Shown here: positions 16,246 to 25,400 of the stretch, piece after piece | Position numbering within the stretch: the stretch's first letter is position 1 | Layout of the letters: the number at the start of each line of letters is the position of its first letter | NCBI GenBank assembly: GCA_029960045.1 | Contig: JASCOV010000011.1 | Coordinates: 1 to 64,000, forward strand | Origin: Flavobacteriaceae bacterium PS02293 | Lineage (GTDB): Bacteria > Bacteroidota > Bacteroidia > Flavobacteriales > Weeksellaceae | DNA length: 64,000 nucleotides | Direction: 5' to 3' | Program-made: the position numbers and the translations under genes | Notes under the pieces: generated by a model | The model's input: only the letters and a program-made list of their open reading frames with translations | The model's database searches: none | What the model was told of the DNA's origin: nothing

Positions 16246-18222
16246 TCAATTATTTTTTTTATTCTGCTTCAAACCATTATTTTTATAAAGGTAATAGGCT
16301 GTTTGATAATTGGCAATTGCCCTTCTTATTATTTCCGGCTTAGGTAATACAGCAATCTGATCGTTTTTTCCTTGTATATATTTAAAAGTCTCAACTTTTT
16401 GTTGGGGTGAAAGGATGACGAGATCATCATTCTCCATATAGGCAAGTTTTTGGTAAGTTCCCACAAATATTCTGGGAATATAGTTGTCGCTAATTACATT
16501 TTTCCCATACAGATTGCTTGTATATTTCCATCCTAAAAAGTTAAATAAAGTAGGATACAAATCAATTTGAGAACACATTTTATCGATTTTCAAAGACTGC
16601 TTGTCCTGAAGATTTACAATCATCGCGGGAATGTGGTATTTTGATATATCAATTTCATTTTTCCCGGCGCTGCTAGCACAGTGGTCTGCAACAATAACAA
16701 TAACAGTATTTTTATACCATGGCTTATTTTTTATCTTTTTCAGAAATGCTCCTATTGCATAATCTGTATATTTAACTGCTCCTTCTCTTCCTGAACCAGA
16801 GGGAATATCAATTTTACCATCCGGATAGGTGAACGGTCGGTGATTTGACGTAGTCATAACAAAGTCGTAGAAGGGTTTGCCACTTTTATATTGCTGATCT
16901 GATTTTCTGATTACCTCATTGTAAAGATCCTCGTCACATATCCCCCATGCGTTTTCGAAAGTAATATTTCTATCATCGATTGAAGTTCTTGGCGCAAGAT
17001 AGTTTTCCCTTGCAAATGCATTTCTGTTTCTATCAATAATGTTATATCCGTTATTCCCAAAATACTTGTTCATATTATCAAAATATCCGTCCCCTCCGTA
17101 AAAAAAACTTGTATCATAACCCTGCTCACTGAAAATTGACCCTATTGTTGTCAGCTGGTCATTATTTTTTCGTCTGACGATACTATTACCTGGTGTAGGT
17201 GGTATTGCGAGAGAGAGAGCTTCCATTCCTCGAACCGTCCTCGTACCTGTAGCATACATATTTGTAAATAAAACACTTTCTTTTGCAAGCGAATCCAATA
17301 CCGGAGTTATATCCTGATTATTTCCAAAAGTTTTCATGAAATCTGCACTGAAACTTTCCATTGTAATCATAATTACATTAGGTCTTTGTATAGTTGCTGT
17401 GGTAGGTTTAATTTTTCTTTCGATTGAGAAACTGTTCTGCAGAAATATTGAACTGCTGTCTTTCAAATCATTTTTAATAATCTTAAAAGCATCCTTATTA
17501 TCCATAAGTTGATAAAAATGATCGTAATTGATTTCATTATTATTATAAGCAGAAAAGAATGAATAGATTCCTGATTTTGACAATTCATTTTGATAGCGGT
17601 TGGTACTCAAATCCGCAAAATTGTTTTCGACTAAGAAAGCATAAACAAGAGTTGCTGCAAAAATTCCAACCGTTATTTTCAGCCTTGACAAAAATATGGT
17701 AGTGCCTTTGAAAGTATCAAAAAAATATTTTTTTCGGATACAGAAAAAAATTACAAAAAATGTGAGAATAATCATCACTGCAATTAATATGGGCAGGGGA
17801 TAAGATTCATTGATATTATTAATTACTTCGTAAGTGTAAATAAGATAGTCTACAGCGATAAAATTAAACCGGCTTTCAAATTCCTGCCAAAAAGTTATTT
17901 CAGCAAAAAAGGAAAAAAACAGAATCAATATACCAAGAGAAAAAGAAAAGTAGGTAATGATTTTATTTAATCTAGAATCTACCAATCGTTGGGGCAAAAT
18001 CAACAAATAAAGGCTATATGGAAATATGAAAAACAAACCTACCCCTATGTCATATATAAGTCCTAATAAAAATACTCTAATAAAAGATACTGCAGAAAAC
18101 TCAGCCTTTTGAAATGAGGACAATACAAATCCCAGCCTTAGTAAAAAAGACATTATGATAAATAATAGAAAAAATCTGGTAAGCAATGCATAGCTGCTCT
18201 TAAAAAGACTTTTAGGTTTCAT
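16246..18222 (-). CDS. LTA synthase-family sulfatase (membrane phosphoglycerol/phosphoethanolamine transferase-like)
   Basis: 658 residues. Five membrane helices in the first ~200 residues precede an extracytoplasmic sulfatase domain (about 280-600). Active-site features: VIMITMESFSADF with the first metal-binding Glu, the Thr nucleophile segment ATGTRTVRGME, and VIVVADHCASS near the C-terminus with the metal-binding Asp-His pair. In Gram-negative Bacteroidota such enzymes may transfer phosphoglycerol or phosphoethanolamine to envelope glycans. Its start codon overlaps the stop of a 43-codon remnant frame (18219-18350). Confidence 0.88.
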   Translation of the reverse strand: MKPKSLFKSSYALLTRFFLLFIIMSFLLRLGFVLSSFQKAEFSAVSFIRVFLLGLIYDIGVGLFFIFPYSLYLLILPQRLVDSRLNKIITYFSFSLGILILFFSFFAEITFWQEFESRFNFIAVDYLIYTYEVINNINESYPLPILIAVMIILTFFVIFFCIRKKYFFDTFKGTTIFLSRLKITVGIFAATLVYAFLVENNFADLSTNRYQNELSKSGIYSFFSAYNNNEINYDHFYQLMDNKDAFKIIKNDLKDSSSIFLQNSFSIERKIKPTTATIQRPNVIMITMESFSADFMKTFGNNQDITPVLDSLAKESVLFTNMYATGTRTVRGMEALSLAIPPTPGNSIVRRKNNDQLTTIGSIFSEQGYDTSFFYGGDGYFDNMNKYFGNNGYNIIDRNRNAFARENYLAPRTSIDDRNITFENAWGICDEDLYNEVIRKSDQQYKSGKPFYDFVMTTSNHRPFTYPDGKIDIPSGSGREGAVKYTDYAIGAFLKKIKNKPWYKNTVIVIVADHCASSAGKNEIDISKYHIPAMIVNLQDKQSLKIDKMCSQIDLYPTLFNFLGWKYTSNLYGKNVISDNYIPRIFVGTYQKLAYMENDDLVILSPQQKVETFKYIQGKNDQIAVLPKPEIIRRAIANYQTAYYLYKNNGLKQNKKNN

Positions 18223-18350
18223 ACCGAGAATAGATTTATTTTAAAGTTAAATGTGGATAGCGATCCCATGAACCGCCAAGCAAGCTTCCCGAAGTGATTC
18301 ATAATCCGTAGGTCAGAGCCAACAATTATTACATCAAATCTGTTTTCCAT
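18219..18350 (-). pseudogene. remnant of an FAD/NAD(P)-dependent oxidoreductase start
   Basis: A 43-codon frame begins MENRFDVIIVG, the usual start of thioredoxin-reductase-like oxidoreductases in Chryseobacterium relatives. It then departs from the family (SDLRIMNHFGKLAWRF) where GxGxxG and the FAD fold should continue. Its stop TGA overlaps the ATG of the LTA-synthase-like gene. It looks like the first ~11 codons of a deleted gene fused to other DNA. It may now act only as a leader that couples translation into 18222. The identity rests on a short motif. Confidence 0.4.
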
Positions 18351-18385
18351 ATTCCAGTATTTTTGATTATTAGTATTTTAAATCT

Positions 18386-19279
18386 TTAAAGATGTGCTTC
18401 GCTTTCTTTGTGTCCTTCTGTTTCAATTTGAAAAGTAGTATGAGAAATTTTAAAATCAGTAGTAGCTATTTCTGTAAGTGTTTTTAGTAGAATATTCATA
18501 TCCTCACTACGGTCAGCAATGACATGTGAACTCATTGCATTTACACCTGAAGTAAGAGACCAAACATGCAGGTCATGTAATTTTTTGACTCCATTTATGG
18601 ATTCAAGAGATTTCCGTAAATCTTCTATGTTGACATCTTTTGGTGTACCTTCTAAGAGGACATTTATAGCCTCTTTCAAAAGTTTCCAAGTCCTTGGAAA
18701 TATTAAAAGACCTATTGCAGCAGAAATTAATGGATCAGCATAATACCAACCTGTTGTTAACATTATTATTCCTGCAATCATTACTCCTATTGATGTTAAT
18801 CCATCTGAAAGAACTTCAAAATAAGCGCCCTTCATATTTAGACTCTCAGAAGAATCTTTACGGATAATTATGATCCCAATGATATTTACCACTAAACCAA
18901 TCCCAGCTACAATCAACATAGGAGTACTTTGTACCTCTGGAGGACTACTAAATCTCTGATATGCTTCAAACAAAACATATAGAGAAATACCTAATAAAAC
19001 AACTGCATTAATAACGGCAGCCAATATCTCTGTTCTATAGTAACCAAAAGTTTTCTGAGAAGTTGCTTTTCTTTCACCTATCTTGATAGCAACGAATGCT
19101 AAAAATAGCCCTACCACATCTGTCAACATGTGCGCTGCATCAGCTAACAACGCAAGACTCTTTGTTGTAATACCTCCTATTACTTCTGCAATCATATATG
19201 TACCACTTAAGCAAAGTACAATCAATAGATTCTTTTTGTGCTTTGATGAGGCTGAAAGATTTTTATTATCATTATTCAT
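18386..19279 (-). CDS. cation diffusion facilitator (CzcD-like)
   Basis: 297 residues, six predicted membrane helices, and a C-terminal cytoplasmic domain (about 210-297, ending in HKESEAHL). The transport site has HxxxD in helix 2 (H50, D54; ADAAHMLTD) and ExxxD in helix 5 (E155, D159; FEVLSD). Many zinc-type CDF proteins have His at the second site. The family exports Zn, Cd or Co using the proton gradient. It follows the bestrophin gene by 28 bp in the czc operon. Confidence 0.92.
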   Translation of the reverse strand: MNNDNKNLSASSKHKKNLLIVLCLSGTYMIAEVIGGITTKSLALLADAAHMLTDVVGLFLAFVAIKIGERKATSQKTFGYYRTEILAAVINAVVLLGISLYVLFEAYQRFSSPPEVQSTPMLIVAGIGLVVNIIGIIIIRKDSSESLNMKGAYFEVLSDGLTSIGVMIAGIIMLTTGWYYADPLISAAIGLLIFPRTWKLLKEAINVLLEGTPKDVNIEDLRKSLESINGVKKLHDLHVWSLTSGVNAMSSHVIADRSEDMNILLKTLTEIATTDFKISHTTFQIETEGHKESEAHL

Positions 19280-19307
19280 AATTTCAAGATGTTATCATGT
19301 ATTTAAA

Positions 19308-20186
19308 CTACATTTCAAAATAGGAATCATTCTGTCTTTTAGCGGGAATATTTTTCTCACCAATCATTTGAAGAAGGTTAATTTCAATCGTGTGAGCCAA
19401 AGCTGTCATTGGCGTATCAACAGGAGTATTCTCAAAAGGATCCTGCATGATAATAGCTGTTTTCTCTATCGTAATAAATATAATAGGGACAATGATAGTA
19501 GTCGCTATTTCAACAGTCAACTGAGAATCTTCCAAACCAAAAGGCAGTAAAAAAGCAAAAACATAAATCAATGTATGAAGCAGGATACTGTAAGCTCTTG
19601 GAAATACTGTATTTTTCAAACGCTCGCATTTTCCCATGCTGTCACATAATCTCATAAGAACCTCATTTAACTGAACTTCTTTAAAATCTGAAATACGACC
19701 TTCTGCAGCAATTTTTCTAATATGTTCAGAATGCTTATCCAAAATTGCATTAGGAATATTTGTTCCTGTAATATTATGGGACTGCAGATAATTCTTCACT
19801 TTATCTGAAAATACCTGTTTTCTCAACGCTTCACCTAATGCATACACCCACACGATCTGTCTTTCTGTAAATACCCTGCTCTCCTCAGGTAGTTCAGGAA
19901 CAAACTGTCTTACTAATCTTATAAAAGATCTTGAGTCATTGACTATAGCTCCCCATACGGTTCTTGCCTCCCACCATCTTTCATATGACTGTGCTGTTCT
20001 GAATGCCAGAAGTAATGACACTGCCGTTCCCAGCAAAGCGGGGATGCTTAATGGAATAGATATTTTTTTAAATAAAGATATATCATCCAAAAAACCTATA
20101 AGAAAAGCAAAAAATACAATCAATATGATCTGGTAGTTAATCTGACGGACAAAATATCCTATTGAAATTCTTTTGTTGAGTAACAT
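19308..20186 (-). CDS. bestrophin-family (UPF0187) membrane channel
   Basis: 292 residues with paired N-terminal helices (about 13-35 and 45-70) and C-terminal helices. The hallmark RTAQSYERWWEARTVWGAIVNDSRSF follows the second helix. PFGLEDSQ and the closing QDPFENTPVDTPMTALAHTIEINLLQMI are the bestrophin core. Bacterial members form pentameric channels, one of them sodium-conducting. It lies 31 bp after the methyltransferase gene and 28 bp before czcD, inside a zinc/cobalt efflux operon. The link to metals is inferred from position only. Confidence 0.88.
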   Translation of the reverse strand: MLLNKRISIGYFVRQINYQIILIVFFAFLIGFLDDISLFKKISIPLSIPALLGTAVSLLLAFRTAQSYERWWEARTVWGAIVNDSRSFIRLVRQFVPELPEESRVFTERQIVWVYALGEALRKQVFSDKVKNYLQSHNITGTNIPNAILDKHSEHIRKIAAEGRISDFKEVQLNEVLMRLCDSMGKCERLKNTVFPRAYSILLHTLIYVFAFLLPFGLEDSQLTVEIATTIIVPIIFITIEKTAIIMQDPFENTPVDTPMTALAHTIEINLLQMIGEKNIPAKRQNDSYFEM

Positions 20187-20217
20187 AGTTTTTTTGTATT
20201 TAATATTTATATGTTTT

Positions 20218-20964
20218 CTACCTTTTAATTTCGAGGGAAAACCCTTTATTTCTTTTTATTATTTTCAAGACCACATATAACAGCATAGTCACTATGCAAC
20301 CTGTAATAAAAACATTATTGAAATGAAGGTGGTTATTCATAACTTCTGCCGTAAGATCAAATACAGTAAAAATCAGAAAGATGGCAAAAAGTCCGTTTTT
20401 TTCTTTAAGCAAAACTTTTCTGATACTGAACCTCAGCTGATTACTTTTGAACAATGAAAAATTAGGTATAAACGGAGGTACTCTTTCAGTCCACCTGATA
20501 TAATAATCCCCAAATTTTCTTTCAAGAAACTGCTCCTCAGCAAATATGATTCTTTCATAATAGATCCAATAAAAAAGGATGAATGAAACTATAAACCATA
20601 TGTTTTCAGTAAACAGAGCTACACCAAGCCACATAAAGAAATTTCCGAGATACAGTGGATTTCTGACAATACTGTAAATTCCTGTTGTATTTAATTCATC
20701 AGCCACCTGACCCGCTTTTGTGTTTCTGCCTGATGTATTTTTTGGAGTAAAACCAACTGTGTAAATTCTTATGCTTAATCCGAAAATACTTATAAGGAGG
20801 CAAAACAATTCATAATAAACATTACATTCAGAGCTACTTCTGTTCCAGTTGGTCTCAATAAAAACTGCTAAACCAATGAAAAGAATGATAAGCGGTAAAA
20901 AACTTCTGTATCTGAACAGCCAGTTACCTTGTTTTTCAAGTTCTTGTTTTAAGGCCATAATCAT
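20218..20964 (-). CDS. isoprenylcysteine-carboxyl-methyltransferase-like membrane protein
   Basis: 248 residues; Met3 is an equally good start. Four to five helices. The ICMT/PEMT-type SAM-binding region is clear: TTGIYSIVRNPLYLGNFFMWLG (about 120-141), then YYERIIFAEEQFLERKFGDYY (about 166-186) with the conserved Arg-His/Asn-Pro and Glu residues. Such bacterial proteins methylate lipids or unknown small substrates, and similar genes recur in metal-resistance islands. It is located between czcB and the bestrophin gene. The substrate is unknown. Confidence 0.82.
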   Translation of the reverse strand: MIMALKQELEKQGNWLFRYRSFLPLIILFIGLAVFIETNWNRSSSECNVYYELFCLLISIFGLSIRIYTVGFTPKNTSGRNTKAGQVADELNTTGIYSIVRNPLYLGNFFMWLGVALFTENIWFIVSFILFYWIYYERIIFAEEQFLERKFGDYYIRWTERVPPFIPNFSLFKSNQLRFSIRKVLLKEKNGLFAIFLIFTVFDLTAEVMNNHLHFNNVFITGCIVTMLLYVVLKIIKRNKGFSLEIKR

Positions 20965-21018
20965 TAATTTTTAAATAAGAGTGAAACACCTTAAGGTTAA
21001 TTTCACTCTTTGAGTTTA

Positions 21019-22338
21019 CTAATGTCCGTGATCTCCGGCATTTGATAATTTGGCATTTACGAAAAAAGCTCCTTTCACTACAATTTTTGAATCTTTAGGT
21101 ATTTCAACGACAGGAGTGATAGCAGTATAGCCCATTTCAGATGAGCCTTTGGCTACTTCCACTTTCTCGAAATTCATTTTCTTTCCCTGCTCCTTTGCAT
21201 TATCACCGGCTTCCTGCTCATTTTTGTGACCATGTTCAGCTTCTCCTTCGTCATGTCCGTGCCCGTGATCATCATCTGCCTTTTCTTCTGCAGCATGTTC
21301 CTCAGCCTTTTTATCAGTCTGCACAAACACATAGAACTTACCATCCGCCTCTACAATTGCTTCATCTGGAACAGCAGGCGTTGTTGAGCTATCAAGGTTG
21401 ATTACCCCAGTGATATTCATACCGTCAATCAATCCCTCTTTATTTCCTGTTACATTGGCATGAACGGATATTGTCTTACTTTCATTTTCAAAAGAAGAAC
21501 CAATACTATAAACTTTTGCATTATAAAGCATTTCAGGGTTATTGGTCAGCTTAAACTGTACATTTTGACCTACTTTCATTTTAGGAAGGTCTCTTTCGAA
21601 AACTTGAAGATCCAAATGAATCGAACTGTTATCAATCATTTCCAAAACTGGAGACGAAACATCCACATAACTTCCTATCTGCGCATTGATATTACTTATA
21701 ATACCACTTATAGGAGCAGTAATGACCAATCCTGAACGTAGATTCCTGTTATTAACCTTTCCTGGGCTTATTCCCATCAGCTGAAGTTGTCTTTGTAAAG
21801 ACGCCCTTTGTGTTCTTAGACTCTTCAATTCCGCATCAGAACTTTGAAGATTCTTTTTTGCCCCTGCATCATTATCAAATAGCTCTTTCTGTCTTCTAAA
21901 CTCCTGTTCGGCAAAGGAAATTCTGCTGTTTATGGTAAGATATTGTTCCTGAAGTTGAATATATTCAGGATTACTAATGCTTGCCAATACCTGCCCTTTT
22001 CTTACATAATCACCAATCTGAAAATTGATGGTATTTATAACACCTCCATACAAAGAGGTTACTGTTGCTTTTTTATTATTGGGTACCCTCAATAATCCAT
22101 TGGCTTTAATGGTTGAAGTAAGATCTTTCATCTCAACTTGACCCAATACTACTCCTACGGATTTCATCTGTTCTTCTGTAAGTTCAGCAATAGTCTTCGG
22201 TCCTTCTTCGTGCTCACCTTCTTCAGCTTGCTCTGTTTTGGGTTTTTCTGTTGTTGCTTCTGTTGTATCATTCTTTCCGCAACTGATTAAAAAAAGTGAA
22301 ATTAGAGCTAGAGATACAATGCTATATTTGATTTTCAT
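21019..22338 (-). CDS. czcB: RND efflux periplasmic adaptor (CzcB-like)
   Basis: Start chosen at 22338, where a lipoprotein leader begins (MKIKYSIVSLALISLFLISC, Cys20), rather than at an upstream frame start at 22395. About 439 residues. Barrel-sandwich lipoyl halves flank a helical hairpin (about 125-195), followed by beta-barrel and membrane-proximal domains. A long His-rich insert (DDDHGHGHDEGEAEHGH, about 350-366) would bind zinc. It follows the CzcA-CzcC fusion by 72 bp. The adaptor links the inner-membrane pump to the outer-membrane channel. Confidence 0.93.
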   Translation of the reverse strand: MKIKYSIVSLALISLFLISCGKNDTTEATTEKPKTEQAEEGEHEEGPKTIAELTEEQMKSVGVVLGQVEMKDLTSTIKANGLLRVPNNKKATVTSLYGGVINTINFQIGDYVRKGQVLASISNPEYIQLQEQYLTINSRISFAEQEFRRQKELFDNDAGAKKNLQSSDAELKSLRTQRASLQRQLQLMGISPGKVNNRNLRSGLVITAPISGIISNINAQIGSYVDVSSPVLEMIDNSSIHLDLQVFERDLPKMKVGQNVQFKLTNNPEMLYNAKVYSIGSSFENESKTISVHANVTGNKEGLIDGMNITGVINLDSSTTPAVPDEAIVEADGKFYVFVQTDKKAEEHAAEEKADDDHGHGHDEGEAEHGHKNEQEAGDNAKEQGKKMNFEKVEVAKGSSEMGYTAITPVVEIPKDSKIVVKGAFFVNAKLSNAGDHGH

Positions 22339-22410
22339 CTGTATAAATTTATTTGTCAGATGGAATCCCTGTAATGGTTTTTGGATAAACAGCACTACAG
22401 AGATTTCATT

Positions 22411-25400
22411 TTATTGATTAATTATTGAATTAATGATAATGACAGATTCGTTGACCTGCTGAATAGATTGAAGATATTTTAATTGAATGTTGGTAGAAGT
22501 CTGCAAAGCAAAAAGATATTCTACATATGAGATTTCCCCTGTTTTATATCCCAACTGCCCTGCTTTTGTAATTTTCTCAGCATTTGGAATAGCTTGATTA
22601 ACATAGTAATCATACTGTTTTAGATTCTGCTGATATTGATTTAAAGCATTTTCCAGCTGCACTTCAAGTTGCTTTTGCTGGTACTTCGCATTGGACTCCG
22701 CCATTTGCCTTTGGTATTCTAATGACTGGATTCTCGCCTTCGTGGCTCCAAAAGTCAAAGGAATAGAAACGCCTATTGTTGCCGAATGAAATCTGTTTCC
22801 ACCGTTAAAATACTGGTCCATTCCGTTTACAGACTGAAAACCAATCAGTGACTGATTCGTATATCCTATCGTAAAATCAGGAAGTCCCATAGATTTTTCA
22901 ACCTTTTTGTTTTTTTCAGCAATCTCCATATCCTTATAAAATGCCCTTACCGTAGGGTGTTTTGCTACAACAGAGCTGTCCAAAACATAATCTGCTTTCA
23001 AAGGATGATAATTCTCATCATATAATATGGTAAAATCATCCGAGGTATTTAAAAGAGTTTTCAGGTTTTTGTAAGCATTGATCAAATAGACCGAATTTTG
23101 TTTAAGCAACAGGTTGATTTCCCCTTTTTGAGTCTCAGCGGTATTAATTTCAATTTTTTTAACATCTCCAGCTTTAAACCTAACTGTAGCAATTCTGATA
23201 AAATCGGTATATAAACTGTCCAAATTTCCCAGTTTTGTTTGATTGTACTGCAGATACTCAATCTGATAATAATAAGTCCTTACCTGTTTAGCCAATTCGT
23301 TTTCTGAAATCTCTTTATCAATCTGTTTTCCTTTGATTTGCTCATTTATCAAATCTTTTCTGGCTTTAAATAAAGTAGGAAAAGGAATCGTTTGAGAGAT
23401 TGCAAATGATTGGTCAAATTTTCTGGAATTATATTGCCCTAATTGTGCATCAAAATTCATTTTCGGAAGTTCCTTTGCAGTTGGTTTTAAAGCTTCGGTA
23501 GATTTTATATCAAAATCTTTTGATTTTAATAAATCGTTATTTGTCAAAGCCATTTGAATTGCCTTTTCCACAGTCAAAGGATTTCCTTGTTGTGCTTTTA
23601 AAGTCTGACCGAAGAATAAAAAGCCTAAAAAAACAACTGTTGTAACAGTTTTATTGCCTATTTTCTTAATATTGATTTTTTTATTAAAAATAATGTACAA
23701 CATAGGTAATACAAACAACGTAAGGAAAGTAGCTGTGACCAAACCTCCGATAACAACTGTTGCCAAAGGTTTCTGTACCTCAGCACCTGCTCCCGTAGAA
23801 ATTGCCATTGGCAAAAATCCTAATGAAGCCACAGTTGCAGTCATCAAAACGGGTCTCAATCGGGTTTTCGTTCCTTCCACTACCCGTTTTATAATATCGT
23901 TTTCACCATCTTTTTCAAGTTGGTTGAAAGTTCCAATCAAAACAATTCCGTTCAAAACTGCCACTCCAAACAAAGCAATAAATCCAATCCCTGCACTTAT
24001 ACTGAAAGGCATATCTCTTATCAGTAAAGCGAATACTCCCCCAATGGCGCTCATCGGAATTGCAGTGAAAATCAATGCTGCCTGTTTAAAGGAGTGAAAT
24101 GTAAAATATAAAAGCATGAAAATAAGCAATAGGGACACTGGCACAGCAATCATCAATCTTGCACTCGCCGCTTTCAGATTTTCAAATTGCCCCCCATACG
24201 TGAAGTAATATCCGGAAGGAAGCTTAATCTGCTGATCCAGTTTTTTCTGAATGTCTTCGACAACGCTTTCAACGTCTCTCCCTTTTACATTAAAACCAAT
24301 AACAATTCTTCTCTTTCCTGCTTCACGGCTAATCTGTGCAGGACCCAGCTTATAACTGATGTTGGCTACCTGAGAAAGCGGAACCTGCGCACCTGAATTG
24401 GTAGAAATCATCAGATTATTAACATCATCAATATTGGTTCTGTTTAGACTATCCAATCGAACAACGAGATCAAATCTTCTTTCATTTTCAAAAACCTGTC
24501 CTGCTGCCTGTCCTGCAAATGCAGTACTTACAGCACTGTTAACATCCTGAATATTCAGTCCGTAGTTGGCCATTCTTGTCCTGTCGTATTCCACATTAAT
24601 CTGTGGAAGCCCACTAACACGTTCTATCTGTGGTGAAGTTGATCCCTGAACCGATTGAATAACTTTTGCTGTTTTATCTGCATAAATTGCCAATGAATCT
24701 AAGTTTTCACCGAATATTTTCACCGCAACGTCCTGTCTTATACCTGTCATTAATTCATTAAAACGCATCTGGATCGGTTGATTCTTTTCAAAGAAAACTC
24801 CTGGAATCGTCTCCAGTTTTTCAGAAATTTCATCAGCTAATTCTTCATATGTTTTTTTTGTCTTCCATTCATCCTGTGGCTTTAATACAACGATCATATC
24901 TGTAGCTTCCGGTGGCATCGGATCAGTCGGGACTTCGGCAGCACCTGTTTTTCCAACCACCATTTTTACCTCATCGAATTGTTTGATAATTCTTGAAGCC
25001 TGCATTGAAGTCTCGATACTTTGGCTTAACGAGCTTCCCTGTGGTAAAATACAGTGAAAAGCAAAATCTCCTTCCTGTAATTGAGGAATAAATTCTCCAC
25101 CCATTCTGCCAAAAATCAAAACTGCAACAGCAAATATGGCAACTGTTACTCCTACAAGCCAATATTTAATTTTTAATGCTTTTTCAAGCATAGGCTGATA
25201 AATCTTCTGAAGCCTGTTCATCATCTTATCTGAGAATGTTTCTTTATGAGAAGGTTTTTTTGATAAGATCAAGGCACTCATCATCGGAATATAGGTCAAT
25301 GACAAAATCAATGCTCCCAAAATCGCAAAACCGACTGTCTTCGCCATTGGCGTGAACATTTTCCCTTCAACACCAACCAAAGTTAGGATTGGAATATAGA

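Noticed and set aside
23654..24097. Plus-strand open frame of 147 codons opposite czcA
   Set aside because: It lies wholly inside the czcA-czcC gene on the other strand, has no recognisable family, and its composition mirrors the antisense of membrane helices.
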